Of a stretch of 64,000 nt of DNA, positions 18,080 to 25,838 are shown piece by piece. Under the pieces are notes generated by a model that did no database searches, was not told the origin of the DNA, and saw only the letters and a program-made list of their open reading frames with translations. Origin of the DNA: Meridianimarinicoccus roseus (GTDB lineage: Bacteria > Pseudomonadota > Alphaproteobacteria > Rhodobacterales > Rhodobacteraceae); NCBI RefSeq assembly GCF_003172915.1, contig NZ_QGKU01000038.1, positions 146,360-210,359 of the forward strand, given 5' to 3'. The translations under genes and the position numbers were made by a program. Position 1 is the first letter of the stretch, and the number at the start of each line of letters is the position of its first letter.

Positions 18080-18088
18080 GCACACGCG

Positions 18089-18112
18089 CCCCGGGCCGTC
18101 CATGGCCCGGGG
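18089..18112. other. intercistronic hairpin between copA and glutaredoxin gene
   Basis: CCCCGGGCC (18089-18097) and GGCCCGGGG (18104-18112) form a perfect 9-bp GC-only stem with a 6-base loop, 10 bases after the copA stop. No T-run follows, so it is more likely a partial terminator or an mRNA processing/stability element that sets the ratio of CopA to the downstream genes. Confidence 0.5.
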
Positions 18113-18144
18113 AACACCCAAAGGCAGAATGAAGGACAGAACCG

Positions 18145-18423
18145 ATGCAACCGCAAACGCAGACTGCCACCCACGTCACCCTCTACACCACGCCCACCTG
18201 TCCCGATTGCCGCCAGCTCAAGGCATGGCTGGACCGCATGGGCATCGCGTATCAGGAGCGCGACCTGAGCGACCCGACCGTCATGGGGGAAGCCAAGGCC
18301 AGATACGGCGTGCGCGTCGCGCCGATCACAGTGATCGGGGACTGGTTCGCCTACGGCACCTTCGCCGATCAGAAGCCGCGCATCGAAGAGGCCCTGACCC
18401 TGCGCGCGGAGGTTCGGACATGA
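18145..18423 (+). CDS. glutaredoxin-like protein
   Basis: 92 residues in a thioredoxin fold: VTLYTTPTCPDCRQLKAWL with the CPDC redox pair (about 19-22), DRMGIAYQERDLS, and the cis-Pro segment VRVAPITVIGDW. This resembles NrdH/glutaredoxin-type proteins. In a copper operon it may reduce copper-oxidised thiols or deliver Cu(I) to CopA; both are inferred. The stop overlaps the cueR start by ATGA, so the two are translated together. Confidence 0.82.
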   Translation: MQPQTQTATHVTLYTTPTCPDCRQLKAWLDRMGIAYQERDLSDPTVMGEAKARYGVRVAPITVIGDWFAYGTFADQKPRIEEALTLRAEVRT

Positions 18424-18884
18424 ATATCGGAGAAGCGGCAAAGCGATCCGGCGTCTCGGCCAAGATGATCCGCTACTACGAGCAGACCGGGCTCATCCCG
18501 CCCGCTCAGCGGACGGAGTCGGGCTATCGCGACTACGGCGACAAGGAAGTTCACATGCTGGGCTTCATCCGGCGCGCCCGTGATCTCGGATTCTCGGTCG
18601 AGGTGATCGGAGAACTGCTGGGACTATGGACCGACCAGTCCCGTCGCAGCGCTGATGTCCGGCAGATTGCGCAAGGTCATCTCAGCAACTTGCGCCGCAA
18701 GATCGAAGAGCTCGAGGCCATGTCGCAGACGCTGGAGTCGCTGATCGACGCCTGCCACGGCGACCACCGCCCGGACTGCCCGATCATCGCGGATCTCGAG
18801 ACGAGCGACCCGCAACCCGATCCTCAAACTCCCAAACCCCGCACCGGCGCAATCGATGCAAATCACGCCGTGGCCAAACGCTGA
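18420..18884 (+). CDS. cueR: copper-responsive MerR-family regulator CueR
   Basis: 154 residues. The N-terminal MerR helix-turn-helix (MNIGEAAKRSGVSAKMIRYY) and wing (TESGYRDYG) are followed by the dimer helix and a metal loop ACHGDHRPDCPI. Cys112 and Cys120 match in position the two Cu(I) ligands of E. coli CueR. A 30-residue Pro/Asp-rich tail is extra. It should activate the 19-bp-spaced promoter at 15482-15512 when Cu(I) binds. It overlaps the glutaredoxin gene and so feeds back on its own expression. Confidence 0.93.
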   Translation: MNIGEAAKRSGVSAKMIRYYEQTGLIPPAQRTESGYRDYGDKEVHMLGFIRRARDLGFSVEVIGELLGLWTDQSRRSADVRQIAQGHLSNLRRKIEELEAMSQTLESLIDACHGDHRPDCPIIADLETSDPQPDPQTPKPRTGAIDANHAVAKR

Positions 18885-18949
18885 CCGCTCGGCCGGACCA
18901 CCGGCCTCGCCAGCGTCGCTTCCGGCAAACGCATCATGGGAGACAGACA

Positions 18950-19870
18950 ATGGACCATGGGCATTCAGGGCATCTGCCAAGCCGTGGGCGCGCGCTGACC
19001 GTCTCGGCCTGGCTAACCGGCCTCTACTTCGTCGTGGAGCTCGCGATCGGCCTCTGGACCGGCTCGATCGCCGTGATCTCGGATGCGTTTCACACCTTTT
19101 CCGCCGTCGGCGGCGTCCTCGTCGCCATCATTGCGGCGCGGATAGCACGACGTCCCGCCGACAACGACCGCAGCTTTGGCTGGTACCGGGCGGAAGTAGT
19201 CGGTGCCGCGATCAACGGCGCGTTTCTGCTCGCCATGGCGCTGTTCGCCATCGGCATGGCCGCGATGCGCCTGTCCGCGCCGATCGACCTGCCGACGGGG
19301 CCTATGCTCTGGGCCGCTGCGGGCGGTTTGGTCACGGAGCTGATCTCGCTCGGCTTGATCTGGAAGGAGGGACGCGGCGATCTGAACACGCGCGGGGCCG
19401 TCTGGCACATCGTCCAGACGTTCGTAGGCAGTCTGCTCATCATCGTCACGGCGCTTGTCATCCGCTTTACTGGTTTCCTTTTGATTGACCCGCTCCTTGG
19501 CATGGCCTTCGGCTTTGTGCTTGTCTGGGCAAGCTGGGGCATCCTCAGGGAGTCGATCCACATGCTGATGGAGGGCACGCCGGAAGACGTGGATCTCGGA
19601 GAGGTCACGGATGCGCTCGAACGTCTCGAAGGCGTAAATGATGTGCATCATGTCCACGCCTGGACCCTGACCAGCGGCAAGAACGTCTTTTCGGGACATT
19701 TGCGAAAGTCAACCAGCACCGACTCCGCCGACGTATTGTCCGCTGCGCATGCACTATTGAGAGAAGAATTCGGCTTCCTCCTCGTTACGCTTCAGGTGGA
19801 AGACAAATGCCTTGACGAGGCCGGAGCGGAGGACATTGACGTCACGCCCGCGCACGACACAACGCATTGA
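18950..19870 (+). CDS. cation diffusion facilitator-like transporter with altered metal site
   Basis: 306 residues, GGGAG before the ATG. An N-terminal His stretch (MDHGHSGH), six membrane helices, and a C-terminal cytoplasmic domain with VHHVHAWTLTSG match the CDF family, which exports Zn2+, Co2+ or Fe2+ by proton exchange. The usual TM2 motif DAxHxxxD reads DAFHTFSA here (Asp45, His48, Ala52), and the TM5 HxxxD reads HIVQT (His153, Thr157). Both second aspartates are lost, so the ion may be different (for example Cu) or transport altered. It is the last gene before the island boundary. Confidence 0.85.
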   Translation: MDHGHSGHLPSRGRALTVSAWLTGLYFVVELAIGLWTGSIAVISDAFHTFSAVGGVLVAIIAARIARRPADNDRSFGWYRAEVVGAAINGAFLLAMALFAIGMAAMRLSAPIDLPTGPMLWAAAGGLVTELISLGLIWKEGRGDLNTRGAVWHIVQTFVGSLLIIVTALVIRFTGFLLIDPLLGMAFGFVLVWASWGILRESIHMLMEGTPEDVDLGEVTDALERLEGVNDVHHVHAWTLTSGKNVFSGHLRKSTSTDSADVLSAAHALLREEFGFLLVTLQVEDKCLDEAGAEDIDVTPAHDTTH

Positions 19871-19967
19871 GCGTGAAGCGGAGCGTTGACGGCGTGATCA
19901 GGGTTCTTCGCCGAAATCCCTGAGGGGTTTTCCTAAATAACGGCTACTTATCAATAATTTACAGGGC

Positions 19968-20183
19968 GGAGAACGTTGGATCCCAGGCCCATCCCCTCCG
20001 CCACTGGCCCTCGCGAAAGCGTTCTCCCGATCCGGCCGCGGCCGGATTTTTCCGTTGTTTTCGAGGGTTATGTGGGCGGGGCTGAGCACCGGCGCCGGTG
20101 CCAGGCTGCTCGGAGGCGGTCTCTCAGCGCCAATATTCTCCGCACCTCATGACTGCGTGGATTTGGTGAATAGCTGGCAAGCT
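19968..20183. repeat. left flanking direct repeat (att-like), 216 bp
   Basis: This stretch matches 53678-53893 over 216 bases without a gap; by hand I count about 37 mismatches (about 83% identity), with only about a dozen in the first 120 bases. It starts with GGAGAA and contains CCCATCCCCTCCGCCA, which resembles the 3' end of a tRNA-Ser gene, then a terminator. A complete tRNA is not present. It marks the left boundary of the 33.7-kb island. The divergence is more than expected for a fresh integration. Confidence 0.75.
20030..20051 (+). terminator. rho-independent terminator in left repeat
   Basis: ATCCGGCC (20030-20037), a 2-base loop GC, and GGCCGGAT (20040-20047) form a stem ending in five T residues (20047-20051). 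It follows the tRNA-like 3' end as expected for a tRNA transcript terminator, and recurs in the right repeat. Confidence 0.75.
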
Positions 20184-20629
20184 TCTGAAATTGTTTCATT
20201 TTTCAAGCGCTCGTGCACTGTGCTTCGACGTGGGTGGCGTTTGTGAAACGGAACCCTAGTCGAACTCTGCTCCCAAGTGGGCGATACTTGCGACCTGAGG
20301 CTGCAACAGCACGAAACTAGGGTTTCTCAGCCGAAGATGGCACCTGTACACCGGGCCCGCGAGAGCTCCGTTGAGTTGGCTCCGCTACAATCTGCGGACA
20401 AAGGGACCGCGCCTTACACAAGATGTTGCTGAGGGGAGCGCCGATGTGCCATGTTGAAAGCGGCTCAGCCTCACGTTGATACGTAGCGGCCGGGCAGAAA
20501 AATCAGCTATCGGCTTAGCCAGCAGTAAATGGTAATGTGCTTGCATTGCGAAAGAGTAAGTAGCCACAAAGAAAACATTCCCCAAGCAAGGGGATCAATG
20601 AAAAACAAGAGCAGGGAGAGCGTCCATAA
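20184..20629. other. 446-bp non-coding stretch
   Basis: No open frame in either strand looks like a protein, and I see no tRNA or repeat array. A purine-rich GGGAGAGCG about 12 bases before the methyltransferase ATG at 20630 may be its ribosome binding site. Base composition is clearly lower in GC than block 1, consistent with the start of transferred DNA. Confidence 0.6.
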
Positions 20630-21673
20630 ATGTCATTCCGCTACATCGGCTCGAAGGCTCGGATTGTCGACGGCATCATAGAACTGATTGGGCCACCTGA
20701 TGGCGGGGTATTTGTTGACGCATTCTCTGGAACTGGCGCAGTGGCAGAAGCCGCTTCCAAGGCTGGCTGGAAAGTTCATGTAAACGACCATCTTAGTTCG
20801 TCGGCAATCATGTCATTCGCAAGACTGGTGTCTCAGGCCGATGTGGCCTTCTCTAGGCTTGGCGGTTACGCCAGGACCATTGAGACGCTAAATTATCTCA
20901 CGCCACAGCGGGGTTTCATCTGGCGTGAATACAGTCCGGCGTCTTCGCAACATTCCTCTGTGTCTCGCATGTACTTTACAGAATGCAATGCTCAGAAGAT
21001 CGATGCGATCCGTAATCAGATCCGCGAATGGCGCGCTCGAGAAGACATAAACGAAAGTGAAGAGCGAGTCCTGATCGCAGACCTTATGCGGGCTGCCAAT
21101 CGTGTCGCAAATACAGCTGGAACCTATGGCTGCTTTCTCTCCAAATGGCAGCGCCAATCCTTAGATGGCTTAGTCCTCGAGCCCGCACCATTGCGAGAAT
21201 CCGCGCCACGCGCATCGATGTCTGCGGTCGACGTTGCGACCGTATCCTGTTCACCTGACGACACCGTTTATCTCGATCCGCCTTACACAAAGCGCCAGTA
21301 CGCTGCATACTACCACATCCTTGAGACAATCGCTTTGGGCGACGAGCCTCAAGTCGATGGCGTTTGTGGAATTCGTCCTTGGCGAGAAAAGGCCTCGGAT
21401 TTTTGCTACAAGACTCGCGCAGCGACAGCTATCGAAAGCCTCATAGACGCACTCCCGGCTCGGCGCATCTTTCTGTCCTACAGCACCGAGGGACATGTTC
21501 CGATTTCGGTTCTCAGTGAAGCCTTGTCCAATTTAGGTGTGGTCGAGCTTCATCGTCTGCGGAATATCGGACGCTACCGCCCCAACCGGGCAGCCAGCGA
21601 AGCCGCATCGGATGTTGGAGAAATCTTGTTCTCAATCGAGAAGACCATTCAAAGAAGCGAAGTGGCCGCGTGA
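20630..21673 (+). CDS. D12-class adenine-specific DNA methyltransferase
   Basis: 347 residues. The AdoMet motif I is FVDAFSGTGAV (about 28-38), preceded by the family start SFRYIGSKARIV, and catalytic motif IV is YLDPPYTKRQY with DPPY near 215-218. These are the marks of Dam/D12-type N6-adenine methyltransferases. It should methylate adenine in a host recognition site to protect it from the linked nuclease. The stop overlaps the start of the next gene (GTGATG), so the two methyltransferases are probably made together. Confidence 0.88.
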   Translation: MSFRYIGSKARIVDGIIELIGPPDGGVFVDAFSGTGAVAEAASKAGWKVHVNDHLSSSAIMSFARLVSQADVAFSRLGGYARTIETLNYLTPQRGFIWREYSPASSQHSSVSRMYFTECNAQKIDAIRNQIREWRAREDINESEERVLIADLMRAANRVANTAGTYGCFLSKWQRQSLDGLVLEPAPLRESAPRASMSAVDVATVSCSPDDTVYLDPPYTKRQYAAYYHILETIALGDEPQVDGVCGIRPWREKASDFCYKTRAATAIESLIDALPARRIFLSYSTEGHVPISVLSEALSNLGVVELHRLRNIGRYRPNRAASEAASDVGEILFSIEKTIQRSEVAA

Positions 21674-23898
21674 TGCCTACTACCACTCTCGAAATCCAGC
21701 GTCTGAAAAAGGCTGAAGCCTACATCTCCGAGTGTCTAGCAGGCTTCGATACAGACACACACGAAATGAGATTTCAGCTACTGGAAGCGGCTTCATCTAG
21801 AATCGGCGGATTCGATTTTTGTGCTTTCCGTACGCATTGGAAAATCGAGGACATTTTACCTCCGGAGCATCTGCTCGACGCTGCCAAGACACTAGTGCAA
21901 TTACTTGATGCGAGCGGCATCCATCCGGCTCTGTGCCTGAGCGCCCTTGCACGCGAAGCTCTTGATGATGCTTCGCAGCGACATAGCGGTGCTTACCATA
22001 CCGATTTTCGGCTCGCCCTCCACCTTGCCCGCAGCTTGGAGCCGCATCTGTGCGAGGGTATCAAGGTTATCGATCCGGCCTGCGGTGCCGGAATGCTCCT
22101 GACAGCGGTTTCGATTGTTGCCTGCGGACCTGATCGAATTTTATCCAGCGAATGGCTCCGTCACTCGGTATTTGCGGCCGACCTGTCACCGCAGGCTTTG
22201 CGCGGTACGCGCATCGCCCTTGCGGCGCTAACGGATAACCTTGAGGCCATCATTGCCATGGATGCGCATTGGCGTGTTCATGACAGTCTTCTCGCACCCG
22301 ATACGCGCTGGCAGGAGCTGTCCAAAGATGGCTTCGACGTCGTTGTCGCCAATCCTCCGTGGGAAAAGGTAAAGCTTACGCGGCATGAATACGCCAAGGC
22401 CAATGGCCAGGCCCGCGACTACGGTACCAGCTACCAGCTCGCCTCACTCGCAGGTTACGAAGCTGCCAAGAACCGGAGGTCTGCCCTCGCAGAATCGCTT
22501 GTCGAGCGATATCCCCTCTTGGCCAAAGGTGAGCCAGACCTCTACGTGGCTTTCACGGAATTGCTCTACAAGATTACGAGGCCCGGCGGGCATGGAGCGT
22601 TGCTAGTTCCGGCAGGATTGATCCGCTCTCTGAGTACTGAAGCACTGCGCCGAGCCCTCGTAGGCGGCACCGATGAACTTACCTTCACCGTCATGGAAAA
22701 CCGGGCGCGCCACTTTGCCATAGATACGCGTTTCAAATTCCTCCATGTCAACTACACGCGAAAAGCCGAAGATTCGCATTCGCTTCGCACGATTAAGATA
22801 GCTCACGCGTGTGCGGACAATGCAGGCGTCATGGTTTCAGACCCGGTTCCCCTTGCGCTCAAGGACCTTTATCGGCTCCGACCCGATCTGACGCTGCCTG
22901 AAGTCCGTTCGGACAAGGAATGGCAGCTCTTCAAGAAGATGCAGGCCAAAGGAGTCGCACCCGATAAGGACGACTCACCGTGGCGTGCCGTGTTCTGCCG
23001 CGAAGTAGATATGACGCATGGTCGCCGCCACTTTGTGAAGAAGGCCGAAGAAGGCTGCCTGCCAGTCATTGAAGGAAGGATGGTCCAGCCTCACCGTCTT
23101 GGGTGTAAAGCCTACGTCTCTGGTGAGGGCCGCAGCGCGCAGTGGCGAACTCTTGCGCCAGGCCTGAGCCGCATCACACCGCAGTTTTGGCTCCCCACAA
23201 AAGCCGCTTCTTCGGAGGCTCGGCGGCGTTCCGGCATGGTGCGCGCCGGGTTTTGCGACATAACCGGCCAGACAAACGAACGCTCCATGATGGCGACCAT
23301 CGTTCCTTCCGGTGTGATCTGCGGCAACAAGGTTCCGACAATCACCTTCCCGAATGATCCATCAGAAGATCGGCTATACCTCTGGCTTGCCATCGTTAAT
23401 TCTCTACCCTTTGACTGGCTGATGAGACGGGTCGTTACAACGACTGTGAACTATTTTGTATTGCTGTCCTTGCGCTTGCCCGATCTCGATAAGGACTCGC
23501 TCCCGGGGCGTAGACTGATTGCGTTAGCCCGCAAGCTTCGTGATCTAGATACGGCCGGAAACACGGGGATCGATCAGGCATGGCGAATCGCGAGCCTTAG
23601 GGCTGAGGCGGATTTTCTCGTGGCAAGGGCCTATGGTTGCTCAAAAGACGACGTGAAGCTGATGCTACAGGATTTCCCGCTTCTTGATCGCGGACAACCG
23701 GCTCTTGCCAGGGATGAAGCTTCTACCATCACCGCTGATCTTCTCCTGTCCATGTGGGCGAGAGCAAATGACAGCGACGTTTCGGCCTTTAAGCGTGTTG
23801 AGCAAGCACGCGCGAGCGGAGCGGTTGCATATGTCAGCTCCGAGTTCTCACAGTGCATCACGACTGATCGACAGGAGGTCAGAAGTGAGTGGAAGTGA
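21673..23898 (+). CDS. large N6-adenine DNA methyltransferase (NPPW type)
   Basis: 741 residues. Motif I is DPACGAGMLL (about 135-144) and the catalytic motif IV is VVANPPWEKVK (NPPW near 227-230). The N-terminal 130 residues and the long C-terminal part (about 330-741) carry no motif I know and may hold target recognition. The layout resembles Eco57I/Alw26I-type methyltransferases. It begins in the stop codon of the D12 gene and ends over the start of the next gene, so it belongs to a compact operon. A nuclease motif is not evident in it. Confidence 0.87.
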   Translation: MPTTTLEIQRLKKAEAYISECLAGFDTDTHEMRFQLLEAASSRIGGFDFCAFRTHWKIEDILPPEHLLDAAKTLVQLLDASGIHPALCLSALAREALDDASQRHSGAYHTDFRLALHLARSLEPHLCEGIKVIDPACGAGMLLTAVSIVACGPDRILSSEWLRHSVFAADLSPQALRGTRIALAALTDNLEAIIAMDAHWRVHDSLLAPDTRWQELSKDGFDVVVANPPWEKVKLTRHEYAKANGQARDYGTSYQLASLAGYEAAKNRRSALAESLVERYPLLAKGEPDLYVAFTELLYKITRPGGHGALLVPAGLIRSLSTEALRRALVGGTDELTFTVMENRARHFAIDTRFKFLHVNYTRKAEDSHSLRTIKIAHACADNAGVMVSDPVPLALKDLYRLRPDLTLPEVRSDKEWQLFKKMQAKGVAPDKDDSPWRAVFCREVDMTHGRRHFVKKAEEGCLPVIEGRMVQPHRLGCKAYVSGEGRSAQWRTLAPGLSRITPQFWLPTKAASSEARRRSGMVRAGFCDITGQTNERSMMATIVPSGVICGNKVPTITFPNDPSEDRLYLWLAIVNSLPFDWLMRRVVTTTVNYFVLLSLRLPDLDKDSLPGRRLIALARKLRDLDTAGNTGIDQAWRIASLRAEADFLVARAYGCSKDDVKLMLQDFPLLDRGQPALARDEASTITADLLLSMWARANDSDVSAFKRVEQARASGAVAYVSSEFSQCITTDRQEVRSEWK

Positions 23899-24421
23899 GA
23901 ATAGGATTGTTCGTATAGTTATGCAGCGGGTTGACGCGGGAGATCTGAGAAAAGCGAAAGCCGAATCGAATGATGCAACGACGGGCGGTGGCGCAAGGGA
24001 TCTTCGCTTCAATCCGCAAGAGAAATTCTTTCCGTTTTTTCAACGTATGTTCAAAGGCAGAAGCATTCAGCGGCACAAGACAGTTTGCACCGGTATCGTG
24101 AATTGGAGCGACGGAAATTCCGACAGGAGTGCGGAGTTGGCAGTCTGGCCGCCATATCCATCTCGTCCCTTCGAGTGCAAAATAGGCCGTGTAGCGAGTC
24201 TCAATATTGACGGACTCATAAGAAGCGATCCCAAGGGGGGACGATCCGTTATCCTGATATTCGAGCAAGCTGATGGGACAATAAGGATGTATTTCACAAC
24301 GGAAACAAGCCTACGAGAGGATGGTTGGGATCCCAGAGTCGAATCATTTGCAAGGCACTGGCTCGACAGTGGGCGCAAGTCCGCATTTCTTGATCTCGAA
24401 ATCGGAGAGCAGTATCCATAA
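23885..24421 (+). CDS. unknown protein in McrBC-type operon, possible DNA recognition subunit
   Basis: 178 residues from GTG 23885, which follows the strong site AGGAGGT. It overlaps the methyltransferase gene by 14 bases and the McrB-like gene by one base. I recognise no family. It is mainly beta-rich with charged loops (WPPYPSRPFECKIGRV, GGRSVILIFEQADGTIRMY). The McrB-like partner lacks the N-terminal DNA-binding domain of McrB or LlaJI-type proteins, so this separate protein could supply that function. This is inferred from position only. Confidence 0.7.
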   Translation: MSGSENRIVRIVMQRVDAGDLRKAKAESNDATTGGGARDLRFNPQEKFFPFFQRMFKGRSIQRHKTVCTGIVNWSDGNSDRSAELAVWPPYPSRPFECKIGRVASLNIDGLIRSDPKGGRSVILIFEQADGTIRMYFTTETSLREDGWDPRVESFARHWLDSGRKSAFLDLEIGEQYP

Positions 24422-25539
24422 TGGGCGATCCAAAGGATATCCTGAGGCTCTTGGAGGCGAGACGCAATGTGTTGTTGGCCGGACCTCCTGGAACAGGGAA
24501 GTCAGTGTTGTTAAGCAGAGTTGCCAAGCTGTTCGAAGAGCGCGGACATGCAAGTGTGCCAGCCTATAATCCTAAAGCACCCGTACCCATACCACCGTCG
24601 CCAATTTCCAGCCTTCCTGGTGACATGGGTAAAGCCTCAAAGCGCAAGGTCTTCCGGTGCGTCCTTCACCAGTCAAGCAAGCATCGTGATTTCCTCACCG
24701 GGATGATGCCCGATGTTCGCTCGGGTAAGCTGCCAGGATCATTCAGGATTACAGAGGGTATTCTGTATCGCGCGAGCGAATTCGCGCGGAAGGATGATCA
24801 TGCTGCGCTTCTTATCATCGATGAAATCAACCGGGGTCCAACCGTCCAGGTATTTGGTGGTGCCATTGTCGCCATGGAAGCCGACAAACGCCTTGGCGCT
24901 GATGGGAAGCCAACCGATGAGACACAGTACTTCGATCTTATCGATCCTGCCAATGGCGAGCTAATCGAGTATGCGTTCCCATCGCGTCTCTACATCCTGG
25001 CCGCCATGAATCAGGCAGACGTCTCAGTTGAGCCTCTCGACGTGGCCTTTCTTCGTCGTTGGGCGCCCTACAATCTGGAACCCGATACTTCTATCTTGCG
25101 TGATTACTTTGGCCTTGCGACCACGCCTGCTACCGCGCTTCCGGCTTCTCCAAGCACGGCAGATGACGTCAGCGAGGCGGCTATCCAGGCCTTCGAAGCC
25201 ATTAATGCGCGTATCGCGCTTGGGCGGGGGCCAGAATTCAGGATTGGACACGGTGTGCTCATGGCAGGTGAGACAAAGCCAAAGGACGTGCCTGAAGCGC
25301 TCGATCACTTCGCTACAGCGTGGCGCACGATCAAGAACCACATTGACGAAGCGTTTTTTGGTGACGTTCGCGGCACCGCCATTATCCTGAATGCGGATCG
25401 CGGTATTGCCGAAAATCCCTACAGCCTTGAAGAAACCTCTTTCGGTGAGGCTCCCCGCGCCATGATCAAAGGGCCCGTGACCATCGACGCTTCGCAAATC
25501 TACGATCTCTTTCTGGCGCTTGCCAAGCAAGCGGACTAG
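24421..25539 (+). CDS. McrB-like AAA+ NTPase
   Basis: 372 residues. The Walker A motif GPPGTGKS is at residues 21-28, so almost nothing precedes the motor domain. The sequence LLIIDEINRG (about 133-142) is the McrB-type Walker B, and NQADVSVEPLDVAFLRRW gives sensor and arginine-finger residues. McrB relatives hydrolyse GTP and move DNA to activate McrC. The lack of an N-terminal DNA-recognition domain sets it apart from E. coli McrB. It lies in one operon with two adenine methyltransferase genes, and the McrC gene starts 7 bases later. Confidence 0.9.
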   Translation: MGDPKDILRLLEARRNVLLAGPPGTGKSVLLSRVAKLFEERGHASVPAYNPKAPVPIPPSPISSLPGDMGKASKRKVFRCVLHQSSKHRDFLTGMMPDVRSGKLPGSFRITEGILYRASEFARKDDHAALLIIDEINRGPTVQVFGGAIVAMEADKRLGADGKPTDETQYFDLIDPANGELIEYAFPSRLYILAAMNQADVSVEPLDVAFLRRWAPYNLEPDTSILRDYFGLATTPATALPASPSTADDVSEAAIQAFEAINARIALGRGPEFRIGHGVLMAGETKPKDVPEALDHFATAWRTIKNHIDEAFFGDVRGTAIILNADRGIAENPYSLEETSFGEAPRAMIKGPVTIDASQIYDLFLALAKQAD

Positions 25540-25802
25540 GCAAGGATGCGTCCATGGCAGCGGTTCACGGCTATTGAATACGGCAAGCCAGCGTCCCTGC
25601 ACGAAGAGATTGCGCGCAGCACCGATCTGTCTCCCACAAGAGCACAAGACCTTTTGCTCAGAGCAGGAGATCGTGTCCGGGCCATACTCGGCCTCGAGAG
25701 CGTACCTCTCGCGCTGAACGGCGAAAAGGTCCAGTTTCAGAACGTTGCCGGTCTCCTGGTCCTCGCATCAGGACTTGAGCTTGAAATCGCACCGAAATTT
25801 CT

Positions 25803-25810
25803 GGGTAACG
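25803..25810. repeat. left target-site duplication of IS66
   Basis: GGGTAACG directly before the left end of the element; identical to 28304-28311. Eight bases is the expected duplication length for IS66. Confidence 0.92.
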
Positions 25811-25838
25811 GTAAGCGGCGGCTGAGGCCCACGGGAAT

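Noticed and set aside
16751..18121. Long open frame on the minus strand opposite copA (456 codons)
   Set aside because: It is an antisense shadow of high-GC codon use; the protein is Arg/His/Asp-rich without domains, while copA on the other strand is certain.
19968..20003. Possible tRNA-Ser gene
   Set aside because: Only the last 16-20 bases look like a tRNA 3' end; no T-loop TTCGA, anticodon arm or acceptor 5' strand is present, so I treat it as an att remnant.
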